A stretch of DNA of 64,000 bases, from contig NZ_WQNH01000023.1 in NCBI RefSeq assembly GCF_009812055.1, positions 1 through 64,000 on the forward strand, written 5' to 3'. This DNA is from Chelativorans xinjiangensis (GTDB lineage: Bacteria > Pseudomonadota > Alphaproteobacteria > Rhizobiales > Rhizobiaceae). The first letter of the stretch is position 1. The number at the start of each line of letters is the position of its first letter. Shown in pieces: positions 1-8,276 of this stretch. Position numbers and translations under genes: made by a program. The notes below the pieces were generated by a model that searched no databases, was not told the DNA's origin, and was given only the letters and a program-made list of their open reading frames with translations.

Positions 1-60
1 AACGCAATACTCCGGACAGGACAACCATGGCGCGCGCAAAACACTTGACAGCCAAGACAG

Positions 61-228
61 TCGCTCTGTCCTGCCGGACATCTCCCCCACGAGGGGGGAG
101 ATTGCTCCGGCCGCTTGCTCGGGCACCTATTCTGCGACGTAGCCGGTTGGCGAAACCCGTCATTACGGCCGATCTCCCCCCTTGTGGGGGAGATGTCCGG
201 CAGGACAGAGGGGGGCGCGAAAGGGCGT
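61..228. repeat. Composite palindromic repeat, copy 1
   Basis: Two arms at about 63-104 and 169-218 are near-exact inverted copies of each other, sharing the core TCCTGCCGGACATCTCCCCC and its reverse complement, around a unique 65-bp middle. Each arm also holds its own small hairpin (CTCCCCC...GGGGGAG). The same arrangement, with the same flank GGGGGGCG-GAAAGGGC after the right arm, recurs inside cobG at 36401-36557. Translation of one frame gives the DVRQDRGG/EMSGRTEGG-like peptides common in spurious rhizobial ORFs. This is seen directly; the element name is not known to me. Confidence 0.85.
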
Positions 229-280
229 CAACCTCTCCGATCGCACGGCACACTCTCCCTTCCAGGACTTGCACCCGCCC

Positions 281-2140
281 ATGACCTACGATCCCTCAAG
301 CGCCAATCCGCTCGCCGGCAACCCGCTGAAGACCCGCGCCGATGTCGAAAAGGCACTGCACGACCTGTTCAATCCGTTGCTGCCGTTCTTCTCCAAAGGC
401 GGCGCCCGCGTTCGCCTCACCGCTTCGGCCGCCCATTTCGACCGCATCGCAGCGGATGTCGAAGGCTTCGCCCGCCCGCTCTGGGGGCTTGCTCCGCTGG
501 CCGCCGGCGGTGGCCGTTTCGACCATTGGGCGCTCTATCGCGAAGGCCTTGCCAACGGCATGGACCCAGATCACCCCGAATACTGGGGCGAGGTGAACGA
601 CAGGGACCAGCGCATGGTCGAGATGGCGGCAATCGGCTTCACGCTGAAGATGGTGCCCCATCTCGTCTGGGAGCCGCTTCCTGAGCGGGCGAAGAAGAAC
701 GTCGCCGCCTATCTGACGCATATCCGCCGCTTCGACTATGCCGACAACAACTGGAAGTTCTTCCGCATCCTCGTCGATCTCGGGCTGGAAGAGGTGGGCG
801 TCGGCTTCGACCGCGAGCTGACGGAAAGATACCTCGAGGAACTCGACGGCTTCTATCTCGGCGACGGCTGGTACCGCGATGGGAATGTGCGCCGCATCGA
901 CCATTACATCCCCTTCGCCATGCACTTCTACGGCCTGATCTATGCCAGGCTTGCCAAGGGCGACGGGGAACGCACCGCCCGCTACCGCGCGCGGGCCGAA
1001 CAATTCGCCCGCGATATCCGCCACTGGTACGACGAGGACGGCGGCGCGCTCGCCTTTGGCCGCAGCCTCACCTACCGCTTCGCCTGCGCCGGCATCTGGG
1101 GCGCGTATGCCTTCGCCGATCTGGAGGCGCTGCCCTGGGCCGAGATCAAGGGCCAGTATATGCGCCACCTGCGCTGGTGGGCACGGCATCCCATAGCCGA
1201 CCGCGACGGCGTGCTGTCGGTCGGCTATGGCTATCCGAACCTTCTTATGAGCGAAAACTACAACTCCGCCGGCTCCCCCTATTGGGCGCTGAAGGCTTTT
1301 CTCCCCCTGGCTCTACCCGAGAGCCACCCGTTCTGGCAGGCGGAGGAAGCCCCCGCCGTCACCCGGCGGGAGCCGGTGCCGCTCAAGCATCCGGGCATGG
1401 TGATGATGCACACGCCCGGTAACGTGGTGGCGCTTTCCTCCGGCCAGCAGAACTACCAGATGCGCTTCGGCGCCGAGAAATACGCCAAGTTCGCCTATTC
1501 CTCGCGTTACGGCTTCTCGGTCGAGAGCGATGAGCGCGCCTATGCCAACGCCGCCTTCGACGGCATGATCGGCCTTTCCGACGATGGCCGGCACTATCGC
1601 GTGCGCGAGAGCAACGAAGCGGCGCTGATCGCCGGCGATACCCTCTACGGCAAATGGAAACCATGGGGTGATGTGACGGTCGAAACCTGGCTGGTGCCGG
1701 CCAATCCCTGGCATATCCGCGTTCACCGAATTGAAACGCCGCGGCCGCTCAATGCCACCGAGGGCGGTTTCGCCATTGCCCGCGCCGACCTCGACGCCGA
1801 TATCCGCGAGGAGGGCGAGGGCATGGCGCTCGCCCGCTCCACCACGGACCTGAGTGTCATCCTCGATCTTTCGGAGGGGGCAAAGCGGGTCGGACGTGCG
1901 CACCGCGCGATGCCCAACACCAATCTGATTTCCGCCAAGACCATCGTGCCGCAGTTGCGGGGGGAGATACCTGCCGGCACCACCCTGCTCGTGACGGCGG
2001 CGATGGCGCTGCCTGCGGGCGGTGACACCGAGGCCGCACTCGCCAGTCCACCCCCACCGCCCGACCTCGCCGCGCTCGAGCGCCTTTTCGCCAGCGAGGG
2101 CATCGAAGTCAGTGCCATCCAGGTGCTGGAGAGATTTTGA
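281..2140 (+). CDS. DUF2264 domain-containing protein
   Basis: A 619-residue soluble protein matching the DUF2264 family, which I recognise from the N-terminal NPLKTRADVEKAL region and the WYRDG, NYNSAGSPYWALKAF and Y-rich central segments. The family is predicted to adopt an alpha/alpha toroid fold like that of polysaccharide-processing enzymes; no reaction is established. The start is set at the ATG at 281 because the upstream in-frame extension is translated palindromic repeat (61-228), not protein. The stop overlaps the next start by one base (TGATG), so translation is probably coupled to the downstream dehydrogenase. First gene of a four-gene operon that looks devoted to modifying or breaking down a plant or bacterial glycan; that role is inference. 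Confidence 0.85.
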   Translation: MTYDPSSANPLAGNPLKTRADVEKALHDLFNPLLPFFSKGGARVRLTASAAHFDRIAADVEGFARPLWGLAPLAAGGGRFDHWALYREGLANGMDPDHPEYWGEVNDRDQRMVEMAAIGFTLKMVPHLVWEPLPERAKKNVAAYLTHIRRFDYADNNWKFFRILVDLGLEEVGVGFDRELTERYLEELDGFYLGDGWYRDGNVRRIDHYIPFAMHFYGLIYARLAKGDGERTARYRARAEQFARDIRHWYDEDGGALAFGRSLTYRFACAGIWGAYAFADLEALPWAEIKGQYMRHLRWWARHPIADRDGVLSVGYGYPNLLMSENYNSAGSPYWALKAFLPLALPESHPFWQAEEAPAVTRREPVPLKHPGMVMMHTPGNVVALSSGQQNYQMRFGAEKYAKFAYSSRYGFSVESDERAYANAAFDGMIGLSDDGRHYRVRESNEAALIAGDTLYGKWKPWGDVTVETWLVPANPWHIRVHRIETPRPLNATEGGFAIARADLDADIREEGEGMALARSTTDLSVILDLSEGAKRVGRAHRAMPNTNLISAKTIVPQLRGEIPAGTTLLVTAAMALPAGGDTEAALASPPPPPDLAALERLFASEGIEVSAIQVLERF

Positions 2141-3147
2141 TGCGGCCGAAACTCGTCTTCGCCATGGCGCCGAGCAGGACGCGGCACGTCTTCGACGAGC
2201 GTCTGCTCGCCCGGCTCGGCCAAAGCTGCGATGTCCTCTCCACGGCTCCGCTGGAGGAATTCTCCAGCAATGCCGCGCGCGACCTCCTGCGGCAGACGGA
2301 AATCCTGGTGACCGGCTGGGGCTGCCCCTTCGTTTCGACCGAGGTGCTGGCGGCAATGCCCGATCTCCGCCTCGTCGCCCACGCTGCGGGAACCGTCAAA
2401 TACACGCTCGACCCCGCCGTCTTCGAGGCCGGCGTCGCCGTCACCCACGCGGCGGAAGCCAACGCCGTGCCGGTCGCCGAATTCACGCTCGCCGCCATCA
2501 TCTTTGCAAACAAGCGCATCTTCGGCCTGCGCGATCTCTACTGCGCCGACCCTTCCCGCCGCTCCGTCTGGGAGCTGATGGATGAGCCGATCGGCAACTA
2601 TCGCCGCACGGTCGGCCTCGTCGGCGCTTCGCGCATCGGGCGCAAGGTGGCCGCTCTCCTCGAGATGCTGGAGGTCGAGGTGCTCCTGGCCGATCCCTAT
2701 GTCGATGGTACCGATCCTGTCGCCCGCCTCGCCGAGATCACTGATCTCGACGACCTCCTCGCTCGTGCCGACATCGTCTCCCTCCACGCCCCCTCGCTTG
2801 CCGCCACCCACCAGATGATCGGCGCGCGCGAATTGAAGCTGATGCGAGACGGCGCCACCTTCATCAACACGGCGCGCGGCGCGCTAGTCGACGAGGCCGC
2901 CCTTCTCGCGGAACTCGAGACCGGCCGCATCCAGGCGGTGATCGATGTCACGGACCCGGAGATCCCGCCGCGCGGCTCTCCCTTCTACACACTCCCCAAC
3001 GTCTTCCTCACGCCGCACGTGGCGGGCGCGGCCGGGCTTGAGCGTCTACGGCTCGGCCAGATGGTCGTCGAGGAGATCGAGCGCTTCGTCGCCGGCGAAC
3101 CGCTCCTCTACGCGATCGAGCCGCACATCCTGGAGCGGCTGGCATGA
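2140..3147 (+). CDS. D-isomer-specific 2-hydroxyacid dehydrogenase
   Basis: A 335-residue NAD(P)-dependent dehydrogenase of the D-2-hydroxyacid/phosphoglycerate dehydrogenase family. The cofactor loop reads GLVGASRIGRKVA, a GxSxxG variant of the Rossmann motif. The catalytic triad positions are visible: Arg in FINTARGALVDE, Glu in DVTDPEIPP and His in LTPHVAG. It would oxidise or reduce a 2-hydroxyacid/2-oxoacid pair, substrate unknown. ATG at 2140 is preferred to the TTG one codon earlier. It overlaps the DUF2264 gene by one base and the acyltransferase by four (ATGA), so it belongs to the same transcript. Confidence 0.9.
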   Translation: MRPKLVFAMAPSRTRHVFDERLLARLGQSCDVLSTAPLEEFSSNAARDLLRQTEILVTGWGCPFVSTEVLAAMPDLRLVAHAAGTVKYTLDPAVFEAGVAVTHAAEANAVPVAEFTLAAIIFANKRIFGLRDLYCADPSRRSVWELMDEPIGNYRRTVGLVGASRIGRKVAALLEMLEVEVLLADPYVDGTDPVARLAEITDLDDLLARADIVSLHAPSLAATHQMIGARELKLMRDGATFINTARGALVDEAALLAELETGRIQAVIDVTDPEIPPRGSPFYTLPNVFLTPHVAGAAGLERLRLGQMVVEEIERFVAGEPLLYAIEPHILERLA

Positions 3148-4793
3148 GTGAGGCCGAGCGTGTTCCCGGCGAGGCGGCGCAGGAGCACGAGGCGCGCCTG
3201 CAGTTCCTCACCTGGGAGCGCACGCCGGCCGATATCGACAGCCCCGCGCACCGCGCCCGCAAGAAAAGGCTCGTGCGCGACGCCGGCGCCAGCATCGCCG
3301 ACACGGCTTACGTGGCGGCCGAGGCGCGCATCTTCACCGATCGCTTTGTCCTCGGAGAACACGCCTGGATCGCCGGCCATGCGCTGGTGCGCGGCGACGT
3401 CGAATTCGGCGCCCACTGCACGGTCAATCCCTATGCCTGCATCTCCGGCAAGGTCGTCTGCGGCGACGGCGTGCGCATCGCCTCCCTCGTCTCCATCGTC
3501 GGCTTCAACCATGGCTTCGACGATCCCGACCGCCCGATCCATACCCAACCGCACGAGACGCTGGGTATCGTTATCGAGGACGATGTGTGGATCGGCGCCA
3601 ATGCTGTCATCGTCGACGGCGTCACGGTTCGTCGTGGTGCGGTGATTGCCGCCGGTGCCGTGGTGACGAAGGACGTGCCGGAAATGGCCGTCGTCGCCGG
3701 CGTTCCAGCAAAAGTCGTGCGCCGCCGCGGCGATCCTGGCGTCCGCTCCCGCCGCGGTGCAGCGGAGACGGCCCTTGAAAAGATAGGACGTACCGCCGCT
3801 GCCGAATGGCCGGCTGTACTGGCGAAGTACCGCACCGCCGAAGGCTACCTCTCGCCGGAGGCCGATGGCACCGCGCGCATGAGCATCCGGCACTTGTGCG
3901 ACGCCATCGAGATCGCCGCCGGCTTCGACGCGCTATCGGAGCATCTCGACGCCGGCAAGACCATCGAGCGCCTCCAGTCCGTGCAGGATCGGACCACCGG
4001 TCTCTTCCCGGACCCCTATCGCCCGCCGGAGCCGGGCAGGGCCCTGCGCGACGACGGGCTTGCACTCTACAACGTCCTCGCCGTCGGCTATGCGCTCGAA
4101 GTGCTGGGCGCCCGGCCGCTCCACCCCGTCTCCGCGGTCGAGGTCGATGCCCCCGCGCTGTGCGCCTGGCTCGAAAGTCTGCCGTGGAAGGCGCGCGCGT
4201 GGTCCGCCGGCGCCCATGTCGACGCCATAGCGACCGCGCTCTATTTCAACGCCCGTTATTTCACCACCGGCCGCGCCCGTGAGGTGCTGTTCGGCTGGTT
4301 GGCGATGAACGTCGACCGCGCCACCGGTCTGTGGGGCAGCGCAACCGCCGACGGCCTCCTGCAACCCGTCAACGGGTTCTACCGCCTCACGCGCGGAGCT
4401 CACGCTCAGTTCGGATTGCCGGTGCCGTGGCCGGAGGCGGCGATCGAGTCGGTCCTGACGAACCATCGCAATCACGGCGGTTTCTCCGGCCCGGCCTACA
4501 CAGCCTGCAACCTGCTCGACACCATCCACCCGCTTCGGCTCTGTCTCAAGCAGACGGACCACCGTCGCGGAGAAGCCGAAGCGATCGCCGAGGCCGTCAT
4601 CCTGCGTGCAGCGGAGCGCTGGCGGCCAGGCGAGGGCTTCGCCTTCGCGGACGGCCAGCTGGGCAGCCTGCAAGGTACGGAGATGTGGCTGTCGGTGCTG
4701 CATCTTTCCGCCGGCCTCCTGGGCCTCGCGGAGGCCTTCCCCTTCGTGCCGAAGGGCGTGCACCGTACGCACCCTGTCGGCCTCGGACTATAG
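3144..4793 (+). CDS. Hexapeptide-repeat acyltransferase fused to a C-terminal helical domain
   Basis: A 549-residue protein with two parts. Residues about 45-200 form a left-handed beta-helix acyltransferase domain of the maltose/galactoside O-acetyltransferase type, shown by hexapeptide repeats, the NHGFDD loop with its likely catalytic His, and the closing VIEDDVWIGANAVIVDGVTV and GVPAKVVRRR segments. Residues about 205-549 are mostly helical with repeated Trp/Leu-rich segments (SIRHLCDAIEIAAGF, YFTTGRAREVLFGWLAMN, GTEMWLSVLHLSAGLLGLA), resembling an alpha/alpha toroid. Stand-alone acetyltransferases are about 180-220 residues, so this is a fusion. Likely acylates a sugar; the second domain may hold the substrate. 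Start overlaps the dehydrogenase stop (ATGA). Confidence 0.8.
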   Translation: MSEAERVPGEAAQEHEARLQFLTWERTPADIDSPAHRARKKRLVRDAGASIADTAYVAAEARIFTDRFVLGEHAWIAGHALVRGDVEFGAHCTVNPYACISGKVVCGDGVRIASLVSIVGFNHGFDDPDRPIHTQPHETLGIVIEDDVWIGANAVIVDGVTVRRGAVIAAGAVVTKDVPEMAVVAGVPAKVVRRRGDPGVRSRRGAAETALEKIGRTAAAEWPAVLAKYRTAEGYLSPEADGTARMSIRHLCDAIEIAAGFDALSEHLDAGKTIERLQSVQDRTTGLFPDPYRPPEPGRALRDDGLALYNVLAVGYALEVLGARPLHPVSAVEVDAPALCAWLESLPWKARAWSAGAHVDAIATALYFNARYFTTGRAREVLFGWLAMNVDRATGLWGSATADGLLQPVNGFYRLTRGAHAQFGLPVPWPEAAIESVLTNHRNHGGFSGPAYTACNLLDTIHPLRLCLKQTDHRRGEAEAIAEAVILRAAERWRPGEGFAFADGQLGSLQGTEMWLSVLHLSAGLLGLAEAFPFVPKGVHRTHPVGLGL

Positions 4794-4805
4794 GAGAACC
4801 CGCCC

Positions 4806-5456
4806 ATGACCACTCAGCGAAAAGCCCTCGTCGTCTATGGCGGTATGGAGCTGCACACGCCAAAGCGCGGCGCCGAAACGGTGTGCGACCTGCTTGCAGC
4901 GGAGCATTTCGCGGTGACCCTCACCGAGGACTACGATGCGCTTGGCGCAGAGGATATCGGCACCTACGACCTTGTCGTGCCCGTCGTCACCGGCGGCACG
5001 CTCAGCCGCGAGAAAGGAGAGCGCCTGACGGCGGCGGTCCGCGCCGGCACTGGCCTGGCCGGCTATCATATGGGGCTCGCCACCAGCTTCCGCGACTGTG
5101 TGCCGTTCCGCTACGCTGCCGGCTGCTATTGGGTTGCCCACCCCGGCAACATCATCACCTACCGTGTCGACGTCACCAAGCCGGGCCACCCGATCATGGC
5201 CGGCATCGAAAGCTTCGAGCACACCTCGGAGCAGTATTACCTTCATTACGATCCGGCGATCGAGGTGCTCGCCACCACCACCTTCTCCGGTGCGCACCAT
5301 CCCTGGCGCAAGGGCGTGGTGATGCCCGTGGTGTTCACCACGACGCACGGGACGGGAAGGGTGTTCTATTCCTCCCTCGGCCATACGGCGGACGAACTGG
5401 AAATCCCCGAGGTGCGCACAATCCTGCAACGCGGGCTTTTATGGGCGGCGCGCTAG
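4806..5456 (+). CDS. ThuA-like domain-containing protein
   Basis: A 216-residue ThuA-family protein with a class I glutamine-amidotransferase-like fold. Seen: the opening strand ALVVYGGMELHTP, the VVPVVTGGTLSREKGERL turn, AGTGLAGYHMG in place of the usual GLVGIHG, and the late FTTTHGTGRVFYSSLGHT strand. ThuA was named from trehalose utilisation in Sinorhizobium, but family members sit in many sugar-catabolic operons and the reaction is uncertain. It begins 12 bases after the acyltransferase stop, after AGGAG at 4793-4797, and closes the operon. Confidence 0.85.
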   Translation: MTTQRKALVVYGGMELHTPKRGAETVCDLLAAEHFAVTLTEDYDALGAEDIGTYDLVVPVVTGGTLSREKGERLTAAVRAGTGLAGYHMGLATSFRDCVPFRYAAGCYWVAHPGNIITYRVDVTKPGHPIMAGIESFEHTSEQYYLHYDPAIEVLATTTFSGAHHPWRKGVVMPVVFTTTHGTGRVFYSSLGHTADELEIPEVRTILQRGLLWAAR

Positions 5457-5608
5457 GAAGTCTCCACAACCCTCCCGGAAAAGTGAGCGACAACTCGACG
5501 CTACCATAGTACTATCGGTCTACGGCAAGGGTTGCGGTTTCACGTAACCGGCCATCGTCAGGCTACGTGCGCCGCAGCCATACCGGACCCGATGGAGGGA
5601 GGAAGGTT

Positions 5609-6433
5609 ATGGCAGGTTTTCATGTTCTTGCAGGCGCCCAGAAGACGATTGCGCATCCCAAGGTCCGTACAGTCGATTTTGCGGACATAGTCGATGTTCT
5701 TCGCCGCGGCCTGGACGATTTTTGGGAGAAGCCCTCCCACTACGTTTTCCTGTGCCTGATCTATCCTATTGTCGGAATTATCCTGATCACGTGGGCATCG
5801 AGCGGCCATGCGCTGCAACTCATCTTTCCCCTCATCGCCGGTTTTGCCCTTCTCGGGCCGTTCGCGGCCATCGGCCTTTACGAGATCAGCCGGCGCCGCG
5901 AGCTCGACATGGATACGTCCTGGCGGCACGCTTTCGAGGTGCTGCGCTCGCCGGCGATTCCCTCCATGGTCGCCGTCGGCGCCATCCTCATGGTCATCTT
6001 CCTGGTGTGGATTTTCACCGCCCAGGCGCTCTACGCCTGGATTTACGGGCCCACCTTGCCGGAATCGTTCATCGGCTTCGTACGCGAGGTCCTGACCACG
6101 CAGCAGGGCTGGGCCCTGCTTCTCCTCGGCAACGGGATCGGCTTTATCTTCGCCCTTGTCGTGCTCAGCACCACATCGGTGGCTTTCCCCCTGCTGCTCG
6201 ACCGGGACGTTGGCGCCTACTCGGCTATCCAGACCTCGGCACGCGTCATGCTGGCCAACCCGCTTCCGGTGCTTTTCTGGGGCTTGATCGTTGCGGCGCT
6301 TCTGGTGATCGGCTCCTTGCCGTTCTTCGTCGGCCTCGCCGTGGTCATCCCGGTGCTCGGGCATTCGACATGGCACCTCTACCGCAAGACGGTGATAGCG
6401 CCGGGGGTCAGGAAGCGGCGGTCCGAGGAGTAG
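5609..6433 (+). CDS. DUF2189 domain-containing integral membrane protein
   Basis: A 274-residue polytopic membrane protein of the DUF2189 family. After a soluble N-terminus with VRTVDFADIVDVLRRGLDDF there are about six hydrophobic segments, including HYVFLCLIYPIVGIILITW, LIFPLIAGFALLGPFAAIGL and a pair near the C-terminus ending GHSTWHLYRKTV. The ATG at 5609 is chosen because GGAGGAAGG lies just upstream; a longer in-frame extension from 5567 has no ribosome site. No function is known. It is convergent with the oxidase operon, with only 15 bases between the stops. Confidence 0.85.
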   Translation: MAGFHVLAGAQKTIAHPKVRTVDFADIVDVLRRGLDDFWEKPSHYVFLCLIYPIVGIILITWASSGHALQLIFPLIAGFALLGPFAAIGLYEISRRRELDMDTSWRHAFEVLRSPAIPSMVAVGAILMVIFLVWIFTAQALYAWIYGPTLPESFIGFVREVLTTQQGWALLLLGNGIGFIFALVVLSTTSVAFPLLLDRDVGAYSAIQTSARVMLANPLPVLFWGLIVAALLVIGSLPFFVGLAVVIPVLGHSTWHLYRKTVIAPGVRKRRSEE

Positions 6434-6449
6434 GGGCGCTTCTGCCCCT
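6432..6449. terminator. Possible bidirectional terminator hairpin
   Basis: AGGGGC at 6432-6437 pairs with GCCCCT at 6444-6449 around a 6-base loop, exactly between the convergent stops of the DUF2189 gene and the oxidase subunit IV gene. There is no T-run on either strand, so it would be a weak or factor-assisted terminator. Confidence 0.3.
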
Positions 6450-6823
6450 CACCCCCCACCAACGAACGACGTCATGCGCGTGAGCGCGGTATAGTCGGAT
6501 TCGATCGCCATGATGGCGACGAACACGAGGACGGCGATCGGCGGCAGCAGGATGGCGTAAACCAGCGCCAGCCGTTCCCATACCATGTGCATGAACACCG
6601 CCACGATCAGCCCTGCCTTCAGGATCATGAAGGTGAGGATCAGGCTCCAGCGCAGATAGCCTTCGAAGCCGACATAGTCGACGAGATAGGAACAGGCGCT
6701 CAGGACGAACAGCCAGAACCAGACGACGAGATAGATGCGGATCGGGTGCTGCTGGCCTTCGGCATGCTCCGCAATGGCGGTCTGCGAGTATTTCCGATGG
6801 GGTTGTTCCGCGTGGGAAGCCAT
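6449..6823 (-). CDS. Cytochrome c oxidase subunit IV family protein
   Basis: A 124-residue protein with three hydrophobic helices (IYLVVWFWLFVLSACSYLVD, LILTFMILKAGLIVAVFMHM, ALVYAILLPPIAVLVFVAIM) after a hydrophilic N-terminus. The central KAGLIVAVFMHM is typical of prokaryotic oxidase subunit IV (CyoD/CtaF-like). It is the last gene of the cox operon, 9 bases after subunit III. It probably stabilises the subunit I/III complex in the inner membrane. Confidence 0.85.
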   Translation of the reverse strand: MASHAEQPHRKYSQTAIAEHAEGQQHPIRIYLVVWFWLFVLSACSYLVDYVGFEGYLRWSLILTFMILKAGLIVAVFMHMVWERLALVYAILLPPIAVLVFVAIMAIESDYTALTRMTSFVGGG

Positions 6824-6832
6824 GACCGTTCC

Positions 6833-7555
6833 TCACCACAGATAGAAGAAAGCGAAGATGAAAACCCAGACGAGATCGACGAAGTGCCAGTAAAGGCCCA
6901 TGGTCTCCACGTGCTCGTAGTCGCCGGGGCGGCTCGTGAAGAAGCCGCGGTCGCCGCGATCGTATTCGCCGCGCCAGACCTTGCGGGCGACGATGAGCAG
7001 GAAGAGGACGCCGAAGCTGACATGCGTGCCGTGGAAGCCGGTGATCATGAAGAAGGTGGCGCCGAACTGCGGTGCGCCCCACGGATTGCCCCACGGACGG
7101 ACGCCCTCGGTGATGAGCTTCGTCCACTCGAAGGCCTGCATGCCGACGAAGGTGGCACCGAGTGCCGCCGTGGCAAGCAGGAGTGCCACCGTCGCGCCCT
7201 TGTTCTTCCGGTAGGCGAAGTTGACCGCCATCGCCATGGTGCCGCTGGACGAGATCAGCACGAAGGTCATGATGGCGATCAGGATCAGCGGGATGTCGGC
7301 GCCAAACATATGCAGCGCGAAAACCTCGCTGGCATTGGGCCACGGCACCGTGGTCGAACTGCGCGCCGTCATGTAGGCGAGCAGGAAGCAGGAGAAGATA
7401 AAGGTGTCGGACAGGAGGAAGATCCACATCATGGCCTTCCCCCAAGAGGCGCTCTTGAAGGCGCGCTGATCCGACGCCCAGTCGGTGGCCACACCGCGTA
7501 TGCCGCTCGGGCGGGCAGGCTTGGCTCCGAAGCCGTTCAGCGTGGTCTCGCCCAT
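6833..7555 (-). CDS. coxP: Cytochrome c oxidase subunit III (CoxP-like)
   Basis: A 240-residue heme-copper oxidase subunit III. Helices and signatures seen include MWIFLLSDTFIFSCFLLAYM, FAYRKNKGATVALLLATAALG, FFMITGFHGTHV and the closing YWHFVDLVWVFIFAFFYLW, the last being the family hallmark. It lies 13 bases after another subunit-III-like gene; two consecutive subunit III genes after subunits II and I match the coxMNOP order of Bradyrhizobium. The symbol rests on that synteny. Supports proton uptake and stability of subunit I. Confidence 0.9.
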   Translation of the reverse strand: MGETTLNGFGAKPARPSGIRGVATDWASDQRAFKSASWGKAMMWIFLLSDTFIFSCFLLAYMTARSSTTVPWPNASEVFALHMFGADIPLILIAIMTFVLISSSGTMAMAVNFAYRKNKGATVALLLATAALGATFVGMQAFEWTKLITEGVRPWGNPWGAPQFGATFFMITGFHGTHVSFGVLFLLIVARKVWRGEYDRGDRGFFTSRPGDYEHVETMGLYWHFVDLVWVFIFAFFYLW

Positions 7556-7568
7556 CTTCGTTTCCCCT

Positions 7569-8276
7569 TTACGTCAGTATCTGCCGGCAGAGCGCGAGCA
7601 GGTCCCCGGCCCAGCCGGCCAGGAGGACGAAGACGCCAAGCCAGACGAGGAGCAGGAAGTGCCAATAGGCGGCGCACAGTTCGACGCCGAGGCGCAACTG
7701 CTCCGCCGCCACGCCATCGTCCCATGCCTTCACTATGGTCCGCCCGAGAGCGACGAGGCCGCCCAGGATGTGCAGCCCGTGCACGCCGGTCATCAGATAG
7801 AAGAAGCCGTTGGCCGGGTTCACATCCAGATAGTGCCCGCCAGCCGCCAGCTCCCGCCACGCCGTCACCTGGCCGGCCAGGAAGACGAATGTGGCAAGCG
7901 CCGCGGTCACCAGCGCAAGGCGCGTTATCTCCCGGCGGCGCTCGCGTGCCGCGCGCACGGCGCAGGAAAGGGCGACGCTGGCAAGGATAAGGATCGCCGT
8001 GTTGACCCACAGGATGCGGGGGAGCGGTGGCGCCTGCCAGTCGGCATAGTCCATGCGCATGAAATAGGCGCTGGCGAATAGCGCGAAGAGGCTGCCGACG
8101 ACGGCGAGGAAGACGGCCAGCGCGACCTTGGCCGTGGGCATGCCCGAAACGTCGGTCTCCGGTAGGGCGGTGCGCACGCCGTGCTCCAGCCATGGCTTCT
8201 CCATCACCTTCTGGTGAAAGAGCCACCAGAAGGAGAAGCCGATCACCACAGCCAGAAAGACGAGAACGACGCTCAT
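7569..8276 (-). CDS. coxO: Cytochrome c oxidase subunit III-like protein (CoxO-like)
   Basis: A 235-residue membrane protein related to subunit III: NGFFYLMTGVHGLHILGGLV and AAYWHFLLLVWLGVFVLLAG correspond to the HG/H and YWHFVD regions of the neighbouring subunit III, but the final Asp of YWHFVD is Leu here. The start is put at the ATG at 8276, which overlaps the subunit I stop (ATGA). Equivalent to CoxO of the coxMNOP operon by position and sequence pattern. The exact role of the second subunit III is not established. Confidence 0.85.
   Translation of the reverse strand: MSVVLVFLAVVIGFSFWWLFHQKVMEKPWLEHGVRTALPETDVSGMPTAKVALAVFLAVVGSLFALFASAYFMRMDYADWQAPPLPRILWVNTAILILASVALSCAVRAARERRREITRLALVTAALATFVFLAGQVTAWRELAAGGHYLDVNPANGFFYLMTGVHGLHILGGLVALGRTIVKAWDDGVAAEQLRLGVELCAAYWHFLLLVWLGVFVLLAGWAGDLLALCRQILT

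Noticed and set aside
61-228. Possible CRISPR or small array from repeated CTCCCCC/GGGGGAG units
   Set aside because: Only two inverted arms, no regularly spaced direct repeats and no cas genes.
27-284. Short ORF over the first repeat
   Set aside because: It translates the palindromic element itself; such ORFs are commonly over-called in rhizobia.
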